Below are positions 1 to 5,634 of a DNA stretch of 6,125 nt, in pieces. The stretch is taken from contig DFBQ01000232.1 of assembly GCA_002367355.1 (NCBI GenBank), positions 13,035 through 19,159 on the forward strand. Reading direction: 5' to 3'. Each line of letters begins with the position of its first letter. Position 1 is the first letter of the stretch. The stretch comes from Deltaproteobacteria bacterium UBA3076. Its GTDB lineage: Bacteria > Desulfobacterota > Dissulfuribacteria > Dissulfuribacterales > UBA3076. The position numbers and the translations under genes are program-made. The notes beneath the pieces were generated by a model. It saw only the letters and a list, made by a program, of their open reading frames with translations. It was not told the origin of the DNA and searched no databases.

Positions 1-30
1 TAATCCGTGATGAACAGCTAATACCTAATT

Positions 31-95
31 TTGTAATAGTAAAACATCCTGTAATCATTAAACTAATAGCTAACAGCTAAAGGCTAATTGCTCAA
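31..95 (+). repeat. 65-bp dispersed repeat, copy 1
   Basis: This AT-rich stretch reappears in inverted orientation at 5795-5859. Aligning the two by eye gives 62 of 65 identical positions, with differences at 40, 75 and 89. Its right half (63-97) is built of degenerate 7-bp units of the form CTAAnnG: CTAATAG, CTAACAG, CTAAAGG, CTAATTG, CTCAAAT. It ends just before the ribosome binding site of the DUF2905 gene, and similarity to the third copy continues to about position 108. It encodes nothing visible. I infer a dispersed intergenic repeat family; its function is unknown. Confidence 0.85.
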
Positions 96-121
96 ATTAG
101 TTACAAAGAGGTAAGCCAATA

Positions 122-343
122 ATGAATCCCCTGCCGGAATTCGGTAAGATGCTGCTGATCTTAGGGGTAGTGTTTGTGGTAATAGGGCTGTTTCTGATGT
201 TAGGCCCTAAGATACCTCTTCTGGGCAAGCTGCCGGGAGATTTCATAATCAGGCGAGGCAATTTCACCCTTTATTTTCCCCTGGCCACTTCTATACTTCT
301 GAGCATAGTCCTTACTCTGATATTTTTCATATTCCGCAAATGA
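122..343 (+). CDS. DUF2905 family small membrane protein
   Basis: This 73-residue inner-membrane protein has unknown function. Two hydrophobic segments (about residues 8-28 and 52-71) flank a conserved loop, GKLPGDFIIRRGN (35-47), followed by a FPLATSILLS stretch. The loop plus the start of the second helix is the signature I recognise for DUF2905, and the length is normal for that family. The ATG at 122 is preceded by AGAGGT at 107-112 with a 9-base spacing, a good ribosome binding site. The 65-bp repeat ends just upstream. The Rieske gene follows on the same strand after a 76-base gap, so co-transcription is possible but not shown. The gene appears intact. Confidence 0.9.
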   Translation: MNPLPEFGKMLLILGVVFVVIGLFLMLGPKIPLLGKLPGDFIIRRGNFTLYFPLATSILLSIVLTLIFFIFRK

Positions 344-419
344 TTCCGCTGAAAATACCCCATCTGCTGCGTTGCTTCGACAAAATCATATTTCAGGACT
401 TTTTGCGGTGTGATTGCAA
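344..419 (+). other. Intergenic spacer between DUF2905 and Rieske genes
   Basis: This 76-base spacer contains no ORF. It includes the string CATCTGCTGCGTTGCTTCG (361-379), which resembles short dispersed intergenic sequences I recall from deltaproteobacterial genomes. That is memory only, because no second copy exists in the window. AGGA (395-398) and GGTG (407-410) are the only Shine-Dalgarno-like strings before the Rieske start. No clear promoter or terminator is visible. Confidence 0.35.
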
Positions 420-824
420 ATGACCCGCCGTGACTTTCTGAAAAAGGCAGGCTTTTGGACTTTTGGCCTGGGGCTCATCTATCCTGTTTATGCCTTTGTG
501 GCAAAGAAACGATTTCGTCCGCCCATAGAAGTCCGATTGAGACGTAAACTCAAGCCCGGAGAATTCTTACTTGAGCCCCAGTTTGCCTTTTTCGAAACAG
601 ATCAGGGGCCTTTGGCCGTATCTCGAAGTTGCACCCATTTGGGCTGCATTATCAATTATCAAGAGGCAGACAGGGAATTTCTCTGTCCCTGTCATCAGAG
701 TCGTTTCACCTGGGATGGTAAATACCTTTCAGGCCCGGCCGAGAAAGATCTTCCCAAGCTCCACGTCAAGGTGCTGGAAGGGGAAGAAGGCTATATCGTC
801 CAGATACCCAGGGGGATATTCTGA
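420..824 (+). CDS. Tat-exported Rieske [2Fe-2S] protein
   Basis: This is an electron-transfer protein of the cytochrome bc1/b6f Rieske type, expected on the periplasmic face of the membrane. Starting from ATG 420 (134 aa), residues 2-8 (TRRDFLK) form a twin-arginine motif followed by a hydrophobic stretch to about residue 28, which probably stays as the anchor. Rieske box I is CTHLGC (71-76) and box II is CPCHQS (89-94), giving two Cys and two His cluster ligands plus the disulfide pair. A GP-x-LP segment follows, as in bc-type proteins. Box II has Gln where the usual sequence is CPCHGS, which could shift the redox potential. A TTG six bases upstream is in frame, but ATG 420 has GGTG nine bases upstream and places the Tat motif normally. 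No cytochrome b gene is adjacent, so its partner is unknown. Confidence 0.88.
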   Translation: MTRRDFLKKAGFWTFGLGLIYPVYAFVAKKRFRPPIEVRLRRKLKPGEFLLEPQFAFFETDQGPLAVSRSCTHLGCIINYQEADREFLCPCHQSRFTWDGKYLSGPAEKDLPKLHVKVLEGEEGYIVQIPRGIF

Positions 825-862
825 AATTGAATGACCGGTACATTCCCGGAGAATAGACCATC

Positions 863-1609
863 CTATAATCCCTCGGCCTTATAGCCCACAGGCAATATCA
901 GAAGTGGTTCATGGTTCGGGGGAATATTGATAACCCGTCTTACTTTTTCATCGTTAAAGGCCCCGACCACGCCGGCCCCTAAACCCATTGCTTCCGACTG
1001 GAGCAAGATGTTTTGCCCTATATGACCGGCCTCAATAATGGCGTATCTTACACCCCTTTTACCGTATTTGCTGGTGATCCGGTAATATTCAGCAGTAATC
1101 AGAATATTTAAAGGGGCAGTGGCCATCCATATCTGGGACAGGGCCGCGCCAGCCACTTTATTTTTCAGATCTCCTTTAGATACAAGCGAAACAGCATGGC
1201 TTTTCGGGTCGTAATGGTAGGCTCCACTTTCCAGTCCTTTTACACAATTCTCACCGACAACGGCATAAATATCCATGGGATACAGGGCTCCGCCTGAAGG
1301 GGCAGCCCTCTTAAAACCCCTGTCCTCCGTGATACCCTGGGCCGCCCAGAAGAGTTGTGAGCATTGTTCCAATGAAAGAGGCTCAGCAGTGAAAGACCTG
1401 ATGGTCCTGCGGCGATTGATGGCGGTTTCCAAAGAAACCTCCCCGTTAATTTTCGGCTTTGGTAGTTTCATACGCTTCCCCTCCTGAATATTTCCATTAA
1501 TCTTTCGAGCCCTGGCTTTTTCTACGAAAAAAAATGCACTAGAAAAAATTGACACAAATAAACCGGCAAATCCTTTCAAAAAATCTCTTCGTTTCAGATA
1601 GACAGTCAT
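863..1609 (-). CDS. Tat-exported SagB-type nitroreductase-fold oxidoreductase
   Basis: This is a 248-residue FMN-dependent oxidoreductase of the nitroreductase fold, SagB/ThcOx subgroup. An N-terminal KRRDFLKG (6-13) and hydrophobic segment (about 14-29) ending near KARA form a Tat signal. The catalytic domain shows RRRTIRSF (67-73 region, flavin phosphate binding), PSGGALYP (104-111, the subgroup hallmark), AIIEAGHIGQN (190-200), GLGAGVVGAF (209-218) and a terminal LPVGY. ATG 1609 has a near-perfect ribosome binding site, AGGAGGTGA at 1611-1619, lying in the 13-base gap after the deacetylase stop, so the pair is almost certainly one operon. SagB proteins of peptide-toxin systems oxidise azolines, but no precursor peptide or cyclodehydratase is present here. 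Many stand-alone members have no known substrate, so a generic periplasmic reductase or dehydrogenase is the safer call. Confidence 0.88.
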   Translation of the reverse strand: MTVYLKRRDFLKGFAGLFVSIFSSAFFFVEKARARKINGNIQEGKRMKLPKPKINGEVSLETAINRRRTIRSFTAEPLSLEQCSQLFWAAQGITEDRGFKRAAPSGGALYPMDIYAVVGENCVKGLESGAYHYDPKSHAVSLVSKGDLKNKVAGAALSQIWMATAPLNILITAEYYRITSKYGKRGVRYAIIEAGHIGQNILLQSEAMGLGAGVVGAFNDEKVRRVINIPPNHEPLLILPVGYKAEGL

Positions 1610-1622
1610 ATCACCTCCTTTC

Positions 1623-2342
1623 TCACTCGTCCGTTGGGTGCGAAGCCGCCAATTCCGACAAAGGGACTACTCGGAAGCCACGGCGATTGAGCTCCGGCAG
1701 AATAGTGGCAAGGGCTGAAGCCGTGCGCTTACCACGCGCTCCATGATCATGTAAAATAATGATTGAGCCTGGCCGGACATTCCACAGAATATAGCGCGCC
1801 GCAAACCCTGAAAAACCTATCTTGGCATCAAAGGGATAGACAGAACCAAGGGCACACCTATAGCCATGCTTGCTGAGAATCGACAGCATTGCTGTATTGT
1901 ACCAGCCACCTCCCGGACGAAACCAGACAACATCTGAATACCTTGAGAGTGTTTCGTGTGCTGCCAACAATTGTTTCTCAAATTCAGAGGGCGCGAGCCT
2001 GATGCTCGGCTGATCAGCCGTTAGGTGGTTTCCAAGTTCGTGACCCTCTTTCACCATACGGACAAGGGTCTCTTCATTTCCGGGTATATGATCCGTGATC
2101 AAGAAGAAAGTCGCGCGTGCGTCGTGCTGCCTGAGCACATCAAGGATCTCAGAAGTTGCAACAGGATCCGGCCCATCGTCAATTGTGAGAGCTACAACAG
2201 GCTCTTGCGTCTCAACAAAATACAATACCTCTGGAGATCGCTTCGCGAGTATCTTGACAATCCAACCTGGCCTGAGCACAACGAACATAATCACCAAAGG
2301 CAGTAGTGCAAATAAGACTGCACCGATTTTGAGTTTGCTCAT
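1623..2342 (-). CDS. Membrane-anchored polysaccharide deacetylase (NodB domain)
   Basis: This 239-residue carbohydrate esterase family 4 protein would remove N- or O-acetyl groups from an extracytoplasmic glycan using a divalent metal. Residues 5-23 form an uncleaved-looking membrane anchor. The NodB domain runs from about 48 to 230. Its motifs are TIDDGPD (53-59, with catalytic base and metal Asp), HxxxxH (H101, H106, metal ligands), RPGGG (142-146, in place of the usual RPPYG-like motif) and the C-terminal LHDH with His198. All catalytic residues expected for activity are present. ATG 2342 has only a weak GGAT 10 bases upstream. The stop lies 13 bases from the nitroreductase start, indicating an operon. 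The glycan substrate (peptidoglycan, exopolysaccharide or chitooligosaccharide) cannot be told from the sequence. Confidence 0.88.
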   Translation of the reverse strand: MSKLKIGAVLFALLPLVIMFVVLRPGWIVKILAKRSPEVLYFVETQEPVVALTIDDGPDPVATSEILDVLRQHDARATFFLITDHIPGNEETLVRMVKEGHELGNHLTADQPSIRLAPSEFEKQLLAAHETLSRYSDVVWFRPGGGWYNTAMLSILSKHGYRCALGSVYPFDAKIGFSGFAARYILWNVRPGSIIILHDHGARGKRTASALATILPELNRRGFRVVPLSELAASHPTDE

Positions 2343-2490
2343 TTCTGTTAATCCAGCTTAAAATTGTCAGGATGGGGCATTTCGGCACCGCCTGAGCGGC
2401 CGGTACGCCTAATTCACCAGTGCAAGGATGGGCTGCCAAGCGCGATGGTATATCCCGGCCCACTCCAGACGTTTGCAAGGCTGGCGTTCT
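2343..2490. other. Spacer between methyltransferase and deacetylase genes
   Basis: This 148-base spacer has no convincing ORF. The half nearest the methyltransferase contains the degraded attC-like hairpin at 2420-2477. The other half has an imperfect GC hairpin at about 2384-2409, where GGC and ACCGCC pair with GGCCGGT and GCC around a TGAGC loop. It lacks a T-run on the minus strand, so it is not a clear terminator. The spacer marks the probable downstream edge of the cassette array. Confidence 0.5.
2420..2477 (-). other. Degenerate attC-like imperfect hairpin
   Basis: On the minus strand, 13 bases after the methyltransferase stop, TGCAAAC (2477-2471) and then GGAGTGGGC (2466-2458) pair with GCCCATCC (2433-2426) and TTGCA (2425-2421). 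The first arm carries one extra base, the same polarity as in the three better attC sites of this window. The distal core box lacks the GTT needed for integrase cleavage; the nearest candidate, ATTAGGC at 2413-2407, has A in place of the cleaved G. I infer a decayed attC for the methyltransferase cassette, but this is the weakest of the four. Confidence 0.35.
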
Positions 2491-3237
2491 CTATGCCGAT
2501 TGCTTCTGCATCACCAGGTACGCCGAACCATACCAGGCGCGGTACTCCCTGTAGAGATCGACTTCCCGCTCCGGCGTTTGAAGAGCCGCCAGAGCAGCGT
2601 GATCCCCCCTGTACTTCTCGCGAAGCGCTCTGATACGAAGTTCCAAAGGACGAAAGTAGTTCGCCCACCAGAATTCCTCGGGGAGCGCGAAATCACTCAT
2701 TAGGCCGTGGCCATGACGGGGAATCTCCGCAGCATATTCATCCACTGTCCGAATGCCTGGGAAGATGCTCCTCCAGTGAACAACAACCTCTGCGGGCGGA
2801 TAGGGGCGCAACCAAGCCATCTCGTGAATGACAAGAAAACCGTCCGCTGCCAGAAATCGCCGCCAAGCATCGAGCCCCTCCTCGAAACCCATTACATGTA
2901 AGGACGCCTCCGCCCAGATGACGTCAAAGGACTCTTCTTCAAAGTCCATCGCCGACATCGAGCAGTTCCTGACTCGAATGTGTTCGGACAAGCCCTCCAC
3001 GGCAGCCCGGGCAGCAAGCTCGTCCAAGGCCTGTGCGTCGATGTCGACTCCGACAACCTCGCCCCCGCTCAGTCTGGCGAGCTCTAAAGTCGGTCCCCCT
3101 CGACCACACCCGATATCCAGTATGCGAGGCCGATCAAGCTTGGGGAGGATGTGGAAAGCCTTCCGGATGAACTCGCGCCGGTCAGCCGTCACCTCGTCAA
3201 GGCCCTGGTGGATCTCTCGATGTATGTCGACTGCCAT
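2491..3237 (-). CDS. Class I SAM-dependent methyltransferase (cassette gene)
   Basis: This 248-residue protein is predicted to transfer a methyl group from S-adenosylmethionine to an unidentified, probably small, substrate. Motif I is ILDIGCGRGGPT (39-50), the motif II acidic end is VVGVDID (61-67), and motif IV is FDVIWAEASLHVMG (104-117), followed by a LVIHEMAW strand (135-142). The C-terminal half has an Arg/Tyr-rich helical region (about 185-240) that may cap the active site. ATG 3237 has AGGT six bases upstream. It begins 43 bases after the attC core GTTAGGC (3286-3280), typical spacing for a cassette gene. Its coding sequence is visibly GC-richer than the neighbouring cassettes, consistent with a separate origin. 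It could resemble ubiquinone- or sarcosine-type methyltransferases, but nothing here fixes the substrate. Confidence 0.85.
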   Translation of the reverse strand: MAVDIHREIHQGLDEVTADRREFIRKAFHILPKLDRPRILDIGCGRGGPTLELARLSGGEVVGVDIDAQALDELAARAAVEGLSEHIRVRNCSMSAMDFEEESFDVIWAEASLHVMGFEEGLDAWRRFLAADGFLVIHEMAWLRPYPPAEVVVHWRSIFPGIRTVDEYAAEIPRHGHGLMSDFALPEEFWWANYFRPLELRIRALREKYRGDHAALAALQTPEREVDLYREYRAWYGSAYLVMQKQSA

Positions 3238-3279
3238 CAGAAACCTATAGTAGTTTGAGCCCTCATTGCCTCACGCTCA

Positions 3280-3380
3280 GCCTAACACAAAGCTAAGCCC
3301 CCACCAACCGCCTCAAACATGCTATGGATCACTCGAAAGCGATCACGCGGTTGGTGGTCGGCTTGAGCGACTCGTTGGGC
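3280..3380 (-). other. Integron attC site between HEPN-like and methyltransferase cassettes
   Basis: Read on the minus strand, R'' is GCCCAAC (3380-3374), L'' is CTCAAGCC, L' is GGCTTAG and R' is GTTAGGC (3286-3280). The L arms pair perfectly except for one extra C in L'', the strand-selecting feature of attC. Beyond them CCACCAACCGC pairs with GCGGTTGGTGG over 11 bases. The tip holds a further hairpin, GATCGCT-TTCG-AGTGATC. The total length of 101 bp is within the known attC range. The AAGCC / GGCTT arms match those of classical Proteobacterial attC sites as I remember them. Confidence 0.88.
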
Positions 3381-3517
3381 GGGCGATGAGGGACCAGGAG
3401 CCGGCCCCGGCTGAAGATGGGCTTCGCACACCGGCGACAAATTGCGGGCACCCACAATACGGCGCAAAATGGACTCATTTCGCTTTAACGAGAAATGTGA
3501 CACGATCTCTGAACTTA

Positions 3518-4243
3518 TTAGAGGCTTTCCTCCATTGCCTTCCATATCTTGATAAAGTCAGTTTCTGCATCAACCCCTATTAGGGCAAAGAACTGAAGGA
3601 TGAAATTCATGCTTGATCTTACGGCCCAACTTGCGCATCCATGGCTGAGGCACTTGAATGGGAAGAATATAGGATTATCTTTAGGCCAGAATGGGTTTAA
3701 TTCAAATCGCCCATGAAGCTTTTCTTCTATTTTCCTGTGCTTTTTTTGATCGTTGTCCCATTCCGGCTTAAAGTGGACCAGCATATTCCGTAGGACTATC
3801 AAGAGATCCACGTCCTGGTATGGGCTTCTTGAAGTATCGAATATGCTCCTTTCTATCGCAGCAAGCGCAATTTGATATTTCTTTAAAATAGGAAACCTCT
3901 TTTCGTCGACAGGCTTTCAGAGTTCCGCTAATAAAGCCTGTTGACCAGTGTCAAGAATTGAACCCATGAGGTTATCTGTTGCATCGAGATAAAACTCGTT
4001 TATCCGGGCTTCAACTGATGCCACAGAGGTCATAATTGCGCCGACGACATAAGCTCTATGATGGTTGAAAAAATCACCATCTGTAAAAGTCTTCCCAGAA
4101 TTGACAGCTTCACAATCCTTACTCAACTCCATCAGGTGGATAGCCTCTTGCATATGCTGGAAGGATAGGTTGACGCGAGATTTCGCTGTTGCTTGTCCTG
4201 TCAGCACTGGGGACAATGCATCCCCAGAGAAGGTTACGTTCAT
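3518..4243 (-). pseudogene. HEPN-like protein gene interrupted by one in-frame UGA
   Basis: One continuous minus-strand frame of 241 codons is broken only by TGA at 3919-3917 (codon 109). The reading frame continues without shift to TAA at 3518-3520. The first part (108 aa) is helical with a segment around YVVGAIMTSVASVEARINEFY (64-84). The second part has KKYQIALAA and PYQDVDLL, then RNMLVH (152-157), the RN-x3-H form of the HEPN ribonuclease motif, followed by FKPEW. The start is ATG 4243, with GGAGGAG at 4249-4255 and 5-base spacing. The in-frame ATG 54 bases upstream has no ribosome binding site. HEPN proteins are often toxin or defence RNases. The UGA may replace a Trp codon (TGG to TGA), giving a pseudogene, or reflect a sequencing error. 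If translated as two pieces, the HEPN motif is only in the second, from about GTG 3811 at best. The gene fills a cassette between two attC sites. Confidence 0.75.
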
Positions 4244-4409
4244 GAGATCTCCTCCTGCAGGAGAGGATTCCTGGTCCTCCTCTACCTCATCAAGCATATC
4301 AATTCTTGCACACAGCTCGCCTCAATCAACCTTAGTCACTAGCCTACACAAGGCCGACGATTGGCACTTTCAGCAGTCAGCTGTTACGGAAGTTTCACAT
4401 GTTACAGCA
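4244..4409 (-). other. 5' leader of the HEPN-like cassette
   Basis: The 166 bases between the attC core GTTGGAC (4416-4410) and the chosen start at 4243 form an unusually long leader for a cassette. It contains an in-frame but unsupported ATG at 4297, and small inverted repeats near 4252-4279. I see no second attC and no convincing -35/-10 pair. A cassette-borne promoter would be expected here if the gene, possibly a toxin, is expressed independently. Confidence 0.35.
4252..4263 (-). promoter_or_regulatory. 12-bp perfect palindrome overlapping the HEPN-gene ribosome binding site
   Basis: CTCCTGCAGGAG is a perfect 12-bp palindrome whose right half on the minus strand supplies the start of the GGAGGAG ribosome binding site (4249-4255) of the HEPN-like gene. 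In RNA it could pair with itself only with a very small loop, so it may act instead as an operator or by pairing between transcripts. A second small inverted repeat, GAGGA/TCCTC around CCAGGAA, lies just upstream (about 4263-4279). A regulatory role is inferred and untested. Confidence 0.3.
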
Positions 4410-4471
4410 GTCCAACGTGAAGCTGAGGGGCGCGGCGGTAAGCCGTGAATCTCTCCGGCGAAATGTTAGGT
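4410..4471 (-). other. Integron attC site between TIR-like and HEPN-like cassettes
   Basis: Read on the minus strand, R'' is ACCTAAC (4471-4465), L'' is GCCGGAG, L' is CTCAGC and R' is GTTGGAC (4416-4410). The L arms pair with one G-U-type pair and one extra base in L''. The centre contains a CGGC/GCCG hairpin. The 62-bp length is close to the classical 59-base element. R'' begins 4 bases after the stop codon of the TIR-like gene, which is typical of cassettes. Confidence 0.82.
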
Positions 4472-4475
4472 CAGA

Positions 4476-5507
4476 TTACCCTGCTGACCTTCCAAGTATT
4501 GCCTCTAATCGCTTGTTTAGCAACCCTCGTAACTCGGTGATATTTCTATATTCCGGTACATTATGGACAGAAAGATCAAAGTGTAGCCTGGTTTCTTTTT
4601 TCCTAAATAAAATAGGTCTTTTATTAAGAGCATGGGCATATCCGATTTCGTAATAAACATTTGGCCTTTCGAGACTAAGATCTGCTATTAAGAATTCACA
4701 TGACTTTATTTCCGACAGAATCAGATCTGTGATACGATCTTGATGTTCGATTTCATCCACTCGATACGCCTTTATTCCATAAGTTACACAGACCTCCTTA
4801 ATGGTTTGGTACACATCTTCTAGCTCAGGGATATTAGGATCCATTGCCATCAAAACAAAGGCTGTGTCTTGCTTTATTTCGTGTTTCTTAGTCTCAGGTG
4901 ATGGATAGGAATAGACAATTTCAGTCGATCCTGAATGGGCGGTATAATAGGATTCTGCCGCTATGGAGTAAGCGGCAGATGTTGGAGAGACTGGTGATTC
5001 CTTGTAATACTCTTCCATCAGGTTTTCTAAACTCTCAAATTTTAAGTATTCGTCATAGGCATCATCACCTGACAATTCTATTTTGGAATATCCTTTGGCC
5101 GCTGAAGAGCCTGAGGCAGAAGAAAAGAAACGCCCTAACCCACTCATGTTCCATAGTGCAATTTCAACCAGGGATTCTTCAAGATCTGTATTGGCAGAAA
5201 TTTGCTTCGCGGTTATGACTTCTATCCCAGGATTCTTGATTATCAAGTCCTTAATAGCAAGTATTACCGTTTCAATATGCTTGAGTGTGACAGAGTTCGG
5301 ATCTGCGTGCCAGATACCGATGATTGTGAGATTCTTGCCGTCTCTAAGGAGCCTTTGATCAATCTCTTTTAGATTAAAGCCTTTCGGTAATTTGTCTCTA
5401 AGTTTGACCTTGGCGATTTTCGGATCAAATACCTTGGCTTTATACACCTCCCGTAACCAAAGTCTCTCTGCATCTGAGAGTTTATGATTCTTGAAAGAAT
5501 GACTCAT
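4476..5507 (-). CDS. Cassette protein with N-terminal helical domain and C-terminal TIR-like / deoxyribosyltransferase-like domain
   Basis: This 343-residue protein is probably cytoplasmic. Residues 11-165 form a helical domain with a KLRDKLPKGFNLKEIDQRLL segment (35-54) and LTIIGIWHADP (60-70), which looks winged-helix-like. Residues 170-205 are a low-complexity Ser/Tyr/Ala linker. Residues 212-340 form a Rossmann-type domain: FVLMAMD (217-223), YRVDEI (248-253), LIADLSLERPNVYYEIGYAHAL (273-294, with E287 as candidate catalytic Glu) and RPILFRK. That order (FVLMPF, RADEI, ADL..NPNVYYELGYAHALGK) is the one I know from TIR-like and nucleoside 2-deoxyribosyltransferase-like proteins, which cleave NAD or nucleosides. 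ATG 5507 has GGAG 8 bases upstream and lies 59 bases from the core site GTTAAGT. A role in phage defence is inferred from the domain and the cassette context, not shown. Confidence 0.78.
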   Translation of the reverse strand: MSHSFKNHKLSDAERLWLREVYKAKVFDPKIAKVKLRDKLPKGFNLKEIDQRLLRDGKNLTIIGIWHADPNSVTLKHIETVILAIKDLIIKNPGIEVITAKQISANTDLEESLVEIALWNMSGLGRFFSSASGSSAAKGYSKIELSGDDAYDEYLKFESLENLMEEYYKESPVSPTSAAYSIAAESYYTAHSGSTEIVYSYPSPETKKHEIKQDTAFVLMAMDPNIPELEDVYQTIKEVCVTYGIKAYRVDEIEHQDRITDLILSEIKSCEFLIADLSLERPNVYYEIGYAHALNKRPILFRKKETRLHFDLSVHNVPEYRNITELRGLLNKRLEAILGRSAG

Positions 5508-5565
5508 TTTTTGTTCTCCAAACTGCCGTGAAGATTTTTTAAGTTGCTCAAGAACAATAATAGAG
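5508..5565 (-). other. 5' leader of the TIR-like cassette
   Basis: These 58 bases separate core site GTTAAGT from the start at 5507. The leader is AT-rich, with GGAG as ribosome binding site. No promoter pair I would trust is visible. Confidence 0.4.
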
Positions 5566-5634
5566 ACTTAACAAAAAACTAAGCTGTCCATGACCGTACC
5601 ACAGGAATGGGGCAGCTTGGGTGATTTGTTATCT
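5566..5634 (-). other. Integron attC site between the 67-aa ORF and the TIR-like cassette
   Basis: Read on the minus strand, R'' is AGATAAC (5634-5628, AAC kept but the degenerate positions off consensus), L'' contains CCAAGCTG, L' is CAGCTTAG and R' is GTTAAGT (5572-5566, full GTTRRRY match). AAGCTG pairs with CAGCTT, and further in CCAT pairs with ATGG, giving a long imperfect hairpin with internal bulges. The 69-bp length is typical. The site also encodes the last residues and stop of the 67-aa ORF. Confidence 0.75.

Noticed and set aside
1..121. CRISPR array in the repeated CTAA-rich sequence
   Set aside because: The units are 7 bp without spacers. This is a degenerate tandem repeat.
825..862. 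Bidirectional terminator between Rieske and nitroreductase genes
   Set aside because: The 38-base gap has only a 4-base CCGG inverted match and no T-run.
2025..3250. Several plus-strand and second minus-frame ORFs across the deacetylase and methyltransferase
   Set aside because: They overlap intact genes with clear domain motifs and have no recognisable domains or ribosome binding sites of their own.
3266..3583. Plus-strand ORF over the attC at 3280-3380 and the end of the HEPN-like gene
   Set aside because: It runs through an inverted repeat and against a better-supported gene, and has no motif.
3917..3919. UGA in the HEPN-like gene as selenocysteine
   Set aside because: The downstream bases give only a weak imperfect stem with no convincing SECIS loop, and HEPN-like proteins have no redox role. 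A nonsense change or error is simpler.
4244..4297. ATG 4297 as start of the HEPN-like gene
   Set aside because: It has no ribosome binding site, while ATG 4243 has GGAGGAG at ideal spacing and the extra 18 residues are low-complexity acidic sequence lying over small inverted repeats.
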